Below are positions 1-11,382 of a stretch of DNA of 64,000 nucleotides, piece by piece (the stretch's first letter is position 1; every line of letters starts with the position of its first letter). The stretch is from positions 558,001 to 622,000 of the forward strand of contig NW_018344058.1 of assembly GCF_002099425.1 (NCBI RefSeq), given 5' to 3'. The translations under genes were made by a program, and so were the position numbers. The stretch is from Phascolarctos cinereus. Taxonomy: Eukaryota > Chordata > Mammalia > Diprotodontia > Phascolarctidae. The notes under the pieces are model-generated. The model did no database searches, was not told the DNA's origin, and saw only the letters and a program-made list of their open reading frames with translations.

Positions 1-284
1 CTCAGACAAGCAGGACATTTATGAAAGTAACATGTAGAATTTATTATACTTTTCAGGGAAGAAAATTAAATGGTATAAGATGGAGATTCACAGTTTCATA
101 TGGAATCTTCTTTTGTTCTTCTGTATGGATGGAAATATTTCTCTTTTTTGGTATCTAAGTTCAAAATTTTAAAAGAAAAAAATTTAAACCCACAAAATAT
201 TGGGAGGAATAAACCTGATATTCCATTGGTGTAGAGAACTCCAATGACCAATTCAAGTAGGTATCTTCTCTATAACTTATAGTC

Positions 285-400
285 TTAGTGAACAGAGAGG
301 TTAAGTGAGTTGCCTAGGATCACACAGCCAGAACATATCAAAAGAAACACTTGAACCCAGGTCTCCTTGCCACTAAGCACACTCCTCTATACAAAATATT
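285..400 (-). repeat. MIR-type CORE-SINE fragment
   Basis: The + strand reads as the reverse complement of a MIR core. It runs from GAGAGGTTAAGTGAGTTGCC through a CACACAGCCAG block to CTTGAACCCAGGTCTCCTTG. Divergence is high, as expected for an old copy. Bases 1-284 before it are AT-rich and show nothing I recognise. Confidence 0.65.
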
Positions 401-2185
401 ACTTTGTATAAAGTAACTTTAGGAGAGAGAAAATGCTAATAACTGGAGAGATCAGGAAAAATGGGGTAATAGGTAATTGGGTACATGTTATGTGGCAGAT
501 ATTATACGAGGTGCTGAATTACCAATATATATAAGCTGTCTCTCTCCCTGATGTTGGCCTCAGATCCCAACCTCAGAAGAAAGTGAGTTCTCTCTTTGCC
601 TATTGACCAAGCCTTTAAGCCTACATTTTCTTCTAACCCTGCCCCCATACCCTACCTATTTAAATGTTCTATTTTTGCCAGCAATCTTGCCTGTCCAGAA
701 AGTAATGAAACTGGTCCTGACTACAGTGATGCCTACAATATGATCCATCTGGCGCTACCCTCCGTGGCCCCATTTTCTGTTTGCTGGAGTCCCCACTAAC
801 CCATCCCATCTCAGGGTACCTTCAGGTGAATAGGTGGGATGGAAAAATGTGAAATTAACCCGTAAACCTGGTTCAGTTGGATGACTAGCCCACACAAAGC
901 ATAGCCATATTATACTAAAGCCTTCTCCAATACCATAATGATCGAATTCCCCAGGTCTTCTCTGCATATGTAAAAAATGTTTTCCATTGTATTTCTTGTT
1001 TCCAATGTAAAAAGAAAGATATCAATTTTAAAAATGTCCAAACACACTTTCCTGATGAGACAAAATAAATAGTTCTCAGATACATACAGAAGCACATGAC
1101 ATTGTGTTAAGTGATTCACTGGTTCTTTTCTTAACAAATAATGTCCTTCCCTTGAGTTTTTCCTACCTACAATTACCATATAAATTTATAAGATGACCTT
1201 TAGTACACATATCACTGGTCGCTTTACTTTGCATTTCTCTAATATAGTCTGAACTCTAGAGCTGCAGTTGCCCAGTTTTACCACTAGATGACATTTGTTC
1301 ATCTTATTTTTAGCTTTACCTCAGGTGATTTGTATTTTGGAAGGGTTTGAGACTCACAGGTCAATGTTATCTGAAATAGATCGATCTATTATTCATTAAT
1401 AATGGATAACTTTATATCTAATTTTGAAAAAAATAATTGTGAAATAGCTAATCTAAGGAACATCCAAAAGACTGGAACATCTTAGAGTTCAAACAGGAGC
1501 TCTTAAATTCCTAAAATATGCATTCTCCAACTTTGCCTAATGTTTCCTCAGAGCAATATATAATATCATGTTGGACAATATCAGTGTCTACAATCAGAGC
1601 ACCAGCTTTAGCATCTCTGCTCCAAGGCTCTGCTCACCTGTACTCTTCTTCTCAGTCTTGCTTAACTCAGAAGTTAAGTTTAATATTTTAGAAATCAAAT
1701 TTAATTTAGGATTAACAAATTGAATTGGTTATTAAATAATGAGAGCTTGAGCTAACTAAATGGATAACCACATTCAGTTTTACTAAGACAGTAATTTCTT
1801 CTCTGCTCCACCTTTTGTCTAGCAATACTAAAATCACTTCAAATTGAAATAAAAATGACAGTAAAACATGGCCATTTCCTTCCTTCCTCTTTAAAAAAAA
1901 CCTTCTTAGTTCAGTCAGGACTTTTAAGCCAAAATTGGATAACGAAAAGAACAATCACCAAAAGGCTCTCAAAACTTTCAGACATGTCTCAATTGCTTAG
2001 ATAACATCTTTCCTGAATAATGGAACACTCTTATACAAGGAACTAGTAACTCTTCTAAAACTGATAGACTAATCTATGCATGGCTCTTCCATCTTCTGCA
2101 ACTCACAGATACCAAGCTTCCCACTACATCTTTGGCCATCCTCTCTAGTTGCAGTGGCTGCACTTTCTCACCAATGATCCCTTAA
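401..2185. other. Unassigned AT-rich intergenic sequence
   Basis: I see no exon, RNA gene or named repeat here. The short open frames carry no recognisable domain. Old, unrecognised repeats could be present. Confidence 0.5.
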
Positions 2186-2189
2186 GAAT

Positions 2190-3090
2190 GAAAAAAATCT
2201 GTTAATTTTGTCACAGTCCATCCTTATTCTTCTTGACCTCTCTGCTGCATTTGGCAATGTTGACAAGCCTCTTTTTTTGCTTACTCTCTCCCTTTTCTGC
2301 ATTTTCATGACACTACTCACCTCATTTTCCTCTTAACTATCTGACTTCTCAGCCTCCTTAATTAATTCATCATTGATGTCATACCACGTAAACGTGGGTG
2401 TACTCTTTGCTTTTCTTTCTATACTCTCTCACTTAATGACCCTATCAGCTCTTCACATTTATGATCTCTATGCAGATGGCTCACCAGCCTATGTATCCAT
2501 CCCCAGGCTCTCTTCTGAGCTCCAGCACCACTTTACCATCTGCCTACTAGACATATAAAACTGGACATCCCATAAACATCTTAACCTCAACATGTCCAGA
2601 ATAAGTCATTATCATTTTCCCCAAACCCATTGCTCTTTTGAACTTCTCTCTGAGACCCACTAACCATCCCCCAAAATACCCTTCTTCTAAATTTTTCTCT
2701 CTGCTGAAGGGCCCACCTTCTTCCAATCTTCCAAATTTGCAACCTCAGTGTTATCTTCAAATCTTTACTCTCCCTCATCCCATGTATCCAAATTAGTTGC
2801 AAAATCTTATTATTTCTGTCTTCATGACATGTCTTGCATCTTTTCTCACTACTCACACAGCCACCTCAGCTCTAGATGTCACTACATCATTGCAATTGCC
2901 TCCTAATTGTTCTTCTTGCCTCATGTCTTCTCCCACTTCAATCCATTGTCCACCCAAAGGCCAAAGTGATATTCCTTAAGTGTAGGTCAGACCATACCAT
3001 TCCCCTGTTTAGTAAATTCCAGTGGATCTCTGTCACTGGTAGGTTAAAACATAAATTCCTCTGCTTTGCTTTAAAAGCTCTTCACAAATC
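2190..3090 (+). mobile_element. L2 LINE, 3' portion of reverse transcriptase ORF plus 3' end
   Basis: The sequence follows the L2 consensus in order. TTGACCTCTCTGCTGCATTT encodes the LDLSAAF block. TATGATCTCTATGCAGATG corresponds to the YADD region. AACCTCAACATGTCCAGAAT follows, then the CAATCCATTGTCCACCC segment and the final AAAGCTCTTCACAAATC. It is about 900 bp, 5'-truncated and too decayed to code. L2 is an ancient mammal-wide LINE. Confidence 0.8.
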
Positions 3091-3096
3091 ATATAT

Positions 3097-3560
3097 TAGG
3101 GGATGGCTGAATAAGTTCATATGATCATGATGGAATACTACTGTGCTATAGAAATGATGACAAGGACCCTTTCAGAAAAATCTGGGAAGACTTGTATGAA
3201 CTGATGCAAAGTGAAGTGAGTAGAACCAGGAGAATAACTGACATAACAATAATAAAAATATTGTAAAGATGGACAACTTCAAAAGACTTGTGAATTCTGA
3301 TCAACACAATGATCAACTACAATTCCAGAGGCCTCATGATGAAAGGGTCTGCCTATCTCCTGGTAGAATCAGAGTACAGAATGGGACTTTTTTATTGGGA
3401 GGGGGCGCATGACCAATACAAGAATTTATTTTGCTTTACTATACATTTTTGTAATAAAGGTTTTGTTTTTCTTGCTTTTGGGAGGGAGGAGAAGGAGAAG
3501 GAAGATGAGAAGGAAAGAAGATAGATCTCCATTTGAAAGTAAAATAAAATTTAATTTAAA
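3097..3560 (+). mobile_element. L1 LINE 3' end (end of ORF2 and 3' UTR)
   Basis: This is the typical marsupial L1 3' end. GGATGGCTGAATAAGTTCAT leads into ATGGAATACTACTGTGCTAT, then AAGTGAAGTGAGTAGAACCA and the CATGATGAAA block. It closes with a purine-rich stretch and AAAATAAAATTTAA. It is 5'-truncated and carries a GGA/GAA-rich stretch at about 3,480-3,520. Confidence 0.8.
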
Positions 3561-3763
3561 AAAAAAGTTTCCATTTTGTGAACTAAGTAAGTGCAAGCAA
3601 GCCAAAGGAGGAAAATTACCATTAAAAGTGCCTTTACAATTTGCTTGTTTGCTTCCTTTCTTCTATTCTACTTCTCCTTCCTTCTCTCCTCCCCTTCCTT
3701 TTTCCAGTTTTGGTTTTTGGGTTTTGGGGTTTTGGTTTTTTTTTGGTTGTTTTTTTTTTTTTT

Positions 3764-4036
3764 GAGACTGAGTCTCCCTATATTCAGCAGGCTGGAAATA
3801 CAGCATCCACTCACCTGCAGATGCCACTGCTGATGAACACAGAAACTTTAATCTGCTCAGTTTATGACCTAGATTGATTTGCCACTCCTTTGTAAGCCTA
3901 CTGCCATTCTTAGAGACTCGTCATATTGGTGCTGGACTTGGTAGCAGACACCCAACTGACTTTATCCTTACTGAAGCTCTATTGGCCCCTACTCTTTCAA
4001 TAGCAGGAAATATTGGCCTATACCACCACATCTGGC
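3764..4036 (-). pseudogene. RN7SL pseudogene: 7SL (SRP) RNA retropseudogene, near full length
   Basis: The reverse complement follows 7SL RNA from its 5' GCCRGRYGYGGTGG start (RNA 5' end at 4,036) to its GAGAC...GTCTC 3' end. Landmarks visible on the + strand are GAGACTGAGTCTCCCTATAT, CAGGCTGGA, CACTGCTGATGAACAC, CTGCTC, GACCT, CTCCTT, TCATATTGGTGC and GACACCC, in the order expected for antisense 7SL. A run of T directly precedes 3,764 and is the A-tail of an L1-mobilised insertion. About 273 bp remain of the usual 300. It keeps the S-domain region that Alu-type SINEs lack, so it is a 7SL pseudogene and not an Alu. Divergence is substantial, and it is not a working SRP RNA gene. Confidence 0.75.
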
Positions 4037-4068
4037 TCCTATAAAGCTGTCAAAAAAAAAAAATCCAA

Positions 4069-4220
4069 GGGGCAGCCAGGTGGTGCAGTGGATGGAGCAC
4101 TGGCCTTGGAGTCAAGAGGACCTGAGTTCAAATCCAGTCTCAGACCAGACACCTGACACTTACTAGCTGTGTGACCCTAGGAAAGTCACTTAACCCCAAC
4201 TGCCTCACAAAGAAAAAAAA
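4069..4220 (+). mobile_element. Short tRNA-derived marsupial SINE (WSINE1/SINE1-like)
   Basis: The element starts GGGGCAGCCAGGTGGTGCAG, has a B-box-like GAGTTCAAATCCAG and ends in a CACTTAACCCCAACTGCCTCA block with an A-rich tail. AAAAAAATCCAAG occurs just before and just after it and is a likely target-site duplication. The family name is by recall. Confidence 0.85.
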
Positions 4221-4234
4221 ATCCAAGCTTTGAA

Positions 4235-4870
4235 TAGCCATATAAAAAATACTACAAATCACTAATAAGTAAAGGCATGTGAACTGAGTAACTCCTACTT
4301 ACCAATTTGACAAAGATGATAAAAAATATAAATAACAAATATTGAAATGACTGTGAGAAATCAATAATAATAATAAACAATAATAAATCCAACACATTAA
4401 TGCATTGTTGGTGGAGCTGTGAACTAGTCCACCCATTCTGGAAGGTAATTTGGAATTTCAATCCCAAAGTTATTAAACTGCGCATATACCCTTTGAACCA
4501 ATAATATCATTACTAGGCCTATATCCTCAAGAGATTAAAGACAGGGGAAAAAATCCATATATTCAAAAATAGTGATAGAAGTTCTTTCTAGAGTCAAAGA
4601 ATTGTAAAGAAAAGTGGTACCTATCAATTAGGAAATGAATGAATAGATTATGACACAGGAATGTAATGGAATACTATTGTGCTATAAGAAACAATGAAAG
4701 GGAAAATTCAGAGAAACCTGGGAAGAAATATTGAATTGATCTATAGTGAAGTGAATAGAAATGAACTATTTACGCAATAACAACAACATTGTAAAGACAA
4801 ACAACTTGAAAAACAGGAACTCTGATCAGCGCAATAGCTAACCATAAACCTAGAGGTCTGATAAAAATGT
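4235..4870 (+). mobile_element. L1 LINE 3' fragment (ORF2 end)
   Basis: Landmarks are CATTGTTGGTGGAGCTGTGA, ATACCCTTTGAACCAATAAT, ATGGAATACTATTGTGCTAT, GAAACCTGGGAAGAAATATT and ATTGTAAAGACAAACAACTT. It is diverged and 5'-truncated. Confidence 0.75.
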
Positions 4871-5208
4871 TGTTAACTTGTCAACCCTAGATGTATCCCA
4901 AGTAAATTCTAATCCTTGAATGTATAATCATATGAATTAAAAGTAGCAATATGTTTTTCAAGTATGGCATAACTCATGGACACTCATATTCCCTTATCCA
5001 ACTAGAGAACCTCTTCAGGTAATGGCCAATATACAGCTCCTTGTGGGTAGATTCTAAGGCCAGATTTTAATTGTCACTTACTTCCTTTGTGATTCATTTT
5101 TAAAAAGGAGGAGCAGGACTAGATGACTTCTAATTTTCCTTCTTTTTAAAATCGATGAGCCTGTGACAAGGTAAAAACAAGCTTTCTCCAAACCACTGTT
5201 TAATCCAA

Positions 5209-5402
5209 CAGTTCTCAAAGCATGGTCTGTAGACCCTTGGGAGTCCCTGAAGCCCTTTCAGAGGGTCCGTGAGGCCAAACCTATTTTCATAATGGTTTTA
5301 ATATGGTAATAGCAATAGATAAAAACTCTTAAGGGAGAGAGACTTTAATAGTTGTAAGAGTGTAAAAGGGTCGTTTATACACAAAAAAATTGAGAACCAC
5401 CA
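5209..5402. mobile_element. hAT-type MITE (MER1 group)
   Basis: The ends are imperfect inverted repeats. CAGTTCTCAAAGCATGGTCT is on the left and TTGAGAACCACC is on the right, as in nonautonomous hAT elements with CAGTGGTTCTCAA termini. The interior GGGTCCGTGAGGCCAAA fits the same group. It is about 190 bp and non-coding. Confidence 0.7.
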
Positions 5403-6325
5403 GCCTAATCCATAAACCTTGACTCTATTAGCGATGTCCATACTGTTTTGGTCTAGTGATATTCCTTAAACCATCTTTTATTTAAAATTGTGATATTAAT
5501 AAGCATAATAAAAACATATATCCTAAATGTGGGAAAAATTTATTCTTATGACAAGATGAAATATAGCATTAGGCAGTGATTGAATAATGTTACCCCTTTC
5601 ACTCGCCTTAGCCCTAAAATGAAAATATTTTGGGGTGAAGATTATAGATAGAATTTTGGTTTATGTCCTTGCCATTTAAGTATATATTAGTACTTTGATT
5701 CCCCACAAAACATTCACTTTCTTTTTACAAAATAGTCTCAGAGTGAAAACTACATTCCTTGTTTCTGGTATCTTGTTGCCACATTAACTTAAAACAAACA
5801 TTAATTCCTGCCACATTGCTTCCTACAACTAAGTTACTCTCTTATTATTTGTAAGCCAGAGCTAATAAAAATAAAGCAGTCAATTAAAAGGTAGAGAGAC
5901 CCTGAAGGATGTCAATTTAAGAAAAAAAATACTCTGACAGTCCTTTTCCTTATTTTTCTTTTACTGGATCATGTCCAATTCAAACTCAAAGGAATCATAA
6001 AAGAGTTTATCTAAATATTTCCTGTAATATTTCTTGTGTCCCTCTCCCCTCCCTTCCTTGCCTGTGACCCTTAGCTTCACTAGAGGCTCTAAAGCAGTTG
6101 TAGCAAAGTAGAAGAGACTTGAAGTCATGATTAGAAAACATAAAAAACAGGATATCACAGAACAATGGAAACCAGATTTTGTGTGTAGTAGCTAGGAGCC
6201 TTGAAAATGGATACTGGAGAACTAATTTCTCTGTCATTACCCAGCCCTGTCTTTGGAAGAGAAGCACCCTGATTGACGACACCACAGAATATGGGGGAAG
6301 ACAGTGAGCCATTAATTTTGTCTTA
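5403..6325. other. Unassigned intergenic sequence
   Basis: I recognise no gene or repeat. The minus-strand frame at 6,007-6,312 has no domain I know and no splice context. Confidence 0.45.
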
Positions 6326-6327
6326 GG

Positions 6328-6515
6328 TACCTAGGAGGCAAAGTGGATAGTGTGTTTTACCTGAAATCAGGAAAACCTAGGTTCAAATCCAGCCTCAGAT
6401 ACTTACTAACTGTGCTCTCCTCAGCAAGTCATCAAATTTTGCCTGCCTCCTTTACAGATGTTTACTAATCTGTAAAATGGAGATTTTAATAACACCCGAT
6501 TCTATTTTACTAAAA
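6328..6515 (+). mobile_element. MIR/MAR1-like CORE-SINE
   Basis: AGGTTCAAATCCAGCCTCAG and a degenerate CAAGTCAT...CTGTAAAATGG core are visible. The copy is old, and its 5' head (ACCTAGGAGGCAAAGTGGAT) is decayed. Confidence 0.65.
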
Positions 6516-6599
6516 AAATTACATTGATGAAACATTTCATGGTAAGATAATCTTTGATTCCATAAACCTTTTGACCAAAATTCTCTAAGAGACTTTATC

Positions 6600-6815
6600 A
6601 AGAACAGTATGCTATATAATTTGGAACTATGCCCAAAGGGCTATAATACTGTGTATACCCTTTGATGCACCATTACCACTATACCACTACTTGGTCTGTA
6701 TTCCAAAGGAAAAAGGAGAGACAGAGACAGAGACACAAAGACAAATAGAGGAAGAAGAAGAAGAAAGAAGAAGAAGAAGAAGAAGAAGAAGAAGAAGAAG
6801 AAGAAGAAGAAGAAG

Positions 6816-6846
<31 letters not shown>

Positions 6847-7420
6847 TATTTGTACAAAAATATTTATAGCAGCTCTTTTGTGGTGGTTAAGAATTGGAAA
6901 TTGAGAGGATGTCCACCAACTGGGGAATGGCTAAAAAAGTTGTGGTATATGATTGCAATGGAATATTATTGTGCTATAAGAAATGTCTAGCAGAATGATT
7001 TCAAAAAACTTGGAATGACTTACATGAACTGATTAAAGGTGAAGTGAACAGAACCAGAAGACCATCGTATGCAGTAACACATAGAGTATGAAAAACAACT
7101 GTGAATAACTTAGCTATACTCAAGACAATTCCAAAGGACCCATGATGAAAAAAGCTACCTGCCTTTAGAGAAAGAACTTAAGGCTTCTAAAAAAACCCAA
7201 AGCATATTATTTTTCTTTCTCCTTTCTTTCCTTTTTTTCTTTTCTTGCATAAAATGACTAACATGGAAATATTTTACCTGATTGCTAATGTATAACCTGT
7301 ATCGGATTGCTTGCCATCTCAGTGAGGAGGAAGGGATAGAATTTATAAGTCAAAACTTTAAAAATGTTAAAAATTGTTTTTACATGTAATTGGGAAAAAT
7401 AAAATATTATTTAAAAAATG
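6600..7420 (+). mobile_element. L1 LINE 3' end carrying a (GAA)n expansion
   Basis: The L1 ORF2 end reads TTTGGAACTATGCCCAAAGG, then ACTTGGTCTGTATTCCAAAG. After the purine array it continues CAAAAATATTTATAGCAGCT, GAATATTATTGTGCTATAAG, and a 3' UTR ending ACATGTAATTGGGAAAAATA. The (GAA)n at about 6,748-6,845 sits exactly where the family has an A/G-rich stretch after the AAAGG block. Confidence 0.85.
6748..6845 (+). repeat. (GAA)n microsatellite
   Basis: About 98 bp of GAA/AGA triplets, essentially pure from about 6,766 onward, arose inside the L1 3' region. The apparent arginine-rich open frame across it is low complexity and not a protein. Confidence 0.97.
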
Positions 7421-7434
7421 TTTTAAGGAACAAT

Positions 7435-7810
7435 ATGCTATGCAGAGTGGAAACTATACAATTTTTCAAAGTGGTATTTCCCTCATTGTAAACTAATATG
7501 ATGACATGTATCAGTTCACAAATTAACTCAACAGGATAATACTGTACCATATGAAACCATGAATGAGAAGCACATGAGGACTTAGGAGCTGATGAGAATG
7601 AAATAAGCAGAGCCAATAAAACAATATACACAATGACTACAAATAAAAGAAGTGAAAAGGGTGATAAACTTTAAAATTGAATACTGTGCTAGTATAATAA
7701 CCAAGCTTAGCCCTAAAGAAGCAATAAGAAAATGCACTTCTCTCTCTTCTTTGCAGAGGTGGGAGACTATGGAATGGAATACTGCATATACTGTTAGATT
7801 CAGTTGATAC
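7435..7810 (+). mobile_element. L1-related 3' UTR of a second subfamily
   Basis: This block shares with 45,592-45,985 the order AAATAAGCAGAGCCAATAAA, TATACACAATGACTACAA, TAATAACCAAGCTTAGCC, TTCTTTGCAGAGGTGGGAGA and ACTGCATATACTGTTAGATT. That is the 3' end of an older L1 subfamily, distinct from the one at 6,600-7,420. Confidence 0.65.
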
Positions 7811-7837
7811 AATGGTTAGGTTTTTAGAGGCTTTTTT

Positions 7838-7932
7838 GCAGTCAGGGACTATTTTGGCACCTGTTTTGTATCTTAGCTCAGTGCTGGGCTCAGTAATGTA
7901 GTAGGTATTCAATTATTTCTTGCTGACTGATT
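7838..7932 (+). repeat. L2-type 3' tail
   Basis: GCAGTCAGGGACTATTTTGG followed by a decayed GTAGTAGGTATTCAATTATT and TTGCTGACTGA matches the generic L2 3' end (GCAGGGACTGT...AGTAGGCACTTAATAAATG). Short and old. Confidence 0.55.
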
Positions 7933-8755
7933 GCTGCTAATATTGGCATTCCAGAGTCCCCTCTACTGCCCTACTAACTATAGTATTACACAGGCCCTTT
8001 CCCTAATATTCTGCTAAACTTAATTTGTTTATCTTTGTATTTTTGTGCTTTTGGTTAGGAAGGGAATACAAGAAGTATAGGAGAATTGCTTGCTATAATT
8101 CAGCTCTGAAAGGGTATAATCTTCCCTGGAGTGCCCCTGTCTCCTTCTTTCTTTCACCCTTCTCTTTTTTCCTAGTCTTCTTTTTTAAATTCTTTTTTCT
8201 ACAGTGAAAAGTTGCAAGGGGTGATTGGGTGGGACAGAATAGAAAGACCCATTGTCTACATGTCACCCTTAGCTCGAAGCCCCAGCTATGCTGCAGGAAT
8301 ATACTTCTTCATCCATTCAAGTCACATACTCTAAGCTTCTTCACATGCCTAATTTAAATACTCATCCAACTTTGCAATGATGTCTGTAACCTGAATATGT
8401 TCACCAATTAATGTTCTTCATCTAGGCACCAGCATTTTCAAGGGCAACATCCCCCGGAGCACAGCTTTGTCTCTCTGTGTGTTCACTCCCATTAAACAAT
8501 CGTGGTACATATCATTGACAGAAACAAACCAGAGACCTAAAGAGTTATCCTGGGTTTGATTCATGGAGCAATTTTCCCTATTCTAGATAATAAATAACTT
8601 TATAAAGAAATGGTCCTACTAACCATCTGTGGCATTTGACCTGCCTTTTTCTCGCTAGGACCAAGATATAATGCTATTTGCTGAATGACCAGTTGAGGGA
8701 GAAATGAGACCAGAAAGAAAAGAAATAGTAAAATAAAAAAAGAAAATACATTCTG
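7933..8755. other. Unassigned intergenic sequence
   Basis: I see no recognisable repeat or exon. Base composition is mixed and not notably CpG-rich. Confidence 0.45.
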
Positions 8756-8756
8756 G

Positions 8757-8892
8757 ATTTCCTTCCTTCCTCTCTTCCCTCTACTTCTTATTCCTTCCCT
8801 CTCTCCCTCATTTCCTTCCCTTCTTCCTTCTCTCACTCCTTTCCTTCCTTCCTTCTTTCCCTTCCTGCCTTCCTTCCTGCCTTCCTTCATTC
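8757..8892. repeat. (CCTT)n-rich pyrimidine tract
   Basis: Imperfect CCTT/TTCC/CTCC repeats of about 135 bp lie here with few purine interruptions. The minus-strand Lys/Arg/Glu/Gly-rich frame across it is an artefact of the repeat. Confidence 0.95.
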
Positions 8893-8924
8893 TCATGTGA
8901 ACTCTTTTTAATTCAATTCTGTCC

Positions 8925-9030
8925 AATCTATTCAACTCAATAAGCATTTATTATCTGTGCTATCCCCTAGAGACACTAAGACAATCCTTACACTCCTGCC
9001 CTCCTGGATCTTACCCATACTGGGGGCAAA
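8925..9030. repeat. Dispersed repeat with an AAGCATTTATTA head
   Basis: TCAACTCAATAAGCATTTAT, then CACTAAGACAATCCTTACAC and CTCCTGGATCTTACCC follow a pattern seen several times in this window (19,388; 25,021; 30,478; 41,935; 50,200; 58,668). All copies resemble CAAGCATTTATTAAGCACCT...CCTGCCCTCAAGGAGCTTAC. I cannot name the family with confidence. Confidence 0.5.
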
Positions 9031-10164
9031 ATCAATGAAGCAATGTGATGTTAAGAAACAACACTGGATTAGACAAGGAGACACCCGCAATGCTAATCTT
9101 TGAACATTTCTAGACATTAAACCAAGGCTTTAAAATTATTTGCATTTTGAATTAATAAGAACTTCTTTGTCAGAAGGTCTAGTGAAGATGGCAGGGTAAA
9201 GGCAGAGACTCACCTGAGCTCTCCCAAATTCCCCTCCAAGCATATTAAAATTGTGCCTCAAGAGGAATTCTGGAGTAGCAGAACCAACAAAAGGATGGAA
9301 TGAAACAATTTTCCAGCCCAAGACAATTTGGAAAGTTGGCAGAAACGGTCTGTCCCATTAAGGTGAGAGTGGAGCACAGTCCAAAACAGGCTGCAGCAGG
9401 TTTTGGGGGTTACTGAATCAGCAGCAGTGGCTTCCAGAGCTCTTAGCCCACAGAAGGTAAGGAAATCTGATAACTGGTCAGAAGGACATTATAGGGGACC
9501 CTTTGTAGGCACTGGGTGCAGGACTCTGTTGCATATCTATGCTCGACTCCTGTCACAGTCCCAGGATAAAGAGAAGCACTAGTACACTATAATGTGGAGC
9601 CACAGAAGCAAGGACCCTGGTCACAGTACCAACGCAGGAAAAGAATGCTTGTGGTCACTCACACACTGGAGCACAAGCCAGGAGAGCGGTGGTCACATCT
9701 CTTCTTAGATCATATCACCTTGGAAGAACTGAAAACTTACACACCCCTGGAACTAATTCTGAAAATAGCTGCACAAAAAACCTAAAGGACAGTGCTCCCA
9801 CTAACCTTGGAGCAGAGCCAAACTTTAATATACAGTTAAAAGTCAAGAAATAGGCTGGAAAATGAGTAAACAGCAACAAAAAAACTTGACCAAAGAAAGT
9901 TATTATGATGACCAGGAAGATCAAAACACAAACTCAGAAGGCAAGAAAATTAAAACATCTACGTCTAAAACCTCAAAGAAAATAATGTGAATTGGTCTCA
10001 AGCTCAAAAAGGAATTTAAAAATCAAATAGCAGAAGTAGAGGAAAAATTGCGAAAAGAAATGAGAGTGATGCAAGAAAATCATGAAAAAAGCTAACAGCT
10101 TGGTAAAGGATGTACAAAAAAAAATACTGAACTAACACCTTAAGAAGCAGAATAAACAAAAATA

Positions 10165-10497
10165 AGAAGAAAAGCAGAAATCTGGGAAGCTTGTAGCCAG
10201 TGTTTCTGTTAAAGGCCTCATTTCTAAAATATGAAGAGAAATGAGTCAAATTTATAAGGATACAAGTCATTCTCCAATTGATAAATGATCAAAGGATATG
10301 AACAGGCAGTTTTCAGATGAAGAATGAAAGGATGAAAAAGAAATTCCTTTCCTTTCTCTTCATCTATTTTCTTCATTAAGGGTAAGGAAGGGAGGAAGGG
10401 AGAAAAAAATTGAAACTCAAAAATTTATAAAAATGAATGTTGAAAACTATCTTTACGTGTAATTGGGGGAAAATAAAATGCTATGAAGGAAAAAAAA
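10165..10497 (+). mobile_element. Internally deleted L1 3' end inserted in the HAL1-like ORF1
   Basis: AAAGGCCTCATTTCTAAAAT, TCCAATTGATAAATGATCAA and GGATATGAACAGGCAGTTTT are L1 ORF2. The sequence then jumps to the L1 3' terminus (AATGAATGTTGAAAACTATC, TGTAATTGGGGGAAAATAAA). About a kilobase of ORF2/3' UTR seen in the 12,086-13,385 copy is missing here. Confidence 0.75.
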
Positions 10498-10509
10498 CAA
10501 ATAGGCTAA

Positions 10510-10700
10510 ATGGTAAAAGACACAAAATCCACTAATGAGAAAAATTCCTTAAAAAGCAGAATTGGCTAAATTGAAAAAAGATATACAACAATTCACTGAG
10601 GAAAAGAATTCCTTAAAAACTAGAACTGGCCAAATGGAAAGGGATGTATAAAAGCTCACTGGAGAAAACAACTCCTTAAAAATCAGAATTGGGTAAGTAG
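10510..10700 (+). repeat. Three 63-64 bp tandem units encoding the ORF1 coiled coil
   Basis: Three consecutive units each contain TTCCTTAAAAA followed by a G-AATTGG or G-ACTGG block. The CCTTAAAAA anchors lie at 10,547, 10,611 and 10,674. A 63-bp period is 21 codons, or three heptads, as expected for a coiled coil that grew by repeat duplication. The units read roughly LTEEKNSLKTRTGQMEKD. Confidence 0.7.
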
Positions 10701-11208
10701 AAGCTAGAGACTCCATGAGATATCAAGAAAAAACAAAACAAAACAAAACAAAAATTAAAAAATAGAAGACTGTGAAATATCTCACTGGAAAAACAACCAA
10801 CCTAGAAAACAGATCTAGGAGATCTGGACTGCCTGAAAGCAATGATAAAAATAAAGAGCCTAGACATCATATTTCAAGAAATTATCAAGGAAAACTTCCC
10901 TGATATCCTAGAGCCAGGCAGTAAAATAAAAATTGAAAGAACCCATCCATCACCTCCTGGAAGAGATCAAAAAATGAAAACTCCCAGGAATATTACAGTC
11001 AAATTCCAGAGCTCCCAGGTCAAAGAGAAAATACTACAAGCAGCCAAAAAGAAACAATTTAAACATCATATATCCATAGTCAGCATAACACAAGATTTAG
11101 CAATTTCTATATTAAAGGATTACAGTATTTGAAAAATGATAATCCAGAGGGCAAAGGAGCTAGAATTACAACCAAGAATTCACCTACCCAGCAAAACTAA
11201 GCATAATT

Positions 11209-11382
11209 TGTTGTTGTTGTTGTTGTTGTTCTGCTTTTTGGTGAGGCAATTGGGGGTTAAGTGACTTGCTCAGGGTCACACAGCTAGTAAGTGTCAAGTC
11301 TCTGGTCTGAGCCTGGAGTTGATCTCAGGTCCTCCTGACTCCAGGGCCAGTGCTCCATCTACTGCACCACCTAGCTGCCCCC
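11209..11382 (-). mobile_element. Short tRNA-derived SINE, antisense
   Basis: The + strand shows a TTG-repeat tail, then GGTTAAGTGACTTGCTCAGG, and ends CACCACCTAGCTGCCCCC (reverse complement of the SINE head). ACTAAGCATAATT flanks both sides (about 11,196 and 11,383), a clear 13-bp target-site duplication inside the HAL1-like element. Confidence 0.92.

Noticed and set aside
3764-4036. Alu-like SINE
   Set aside because: It contains the central 7SL domain in order, so it is a 7SL pseudogene, not an Alu.
6691-6990. 99-residue frame with a long arginine run
   Set aside because: It is (GAA)n read in one frame inside L1 sequence.
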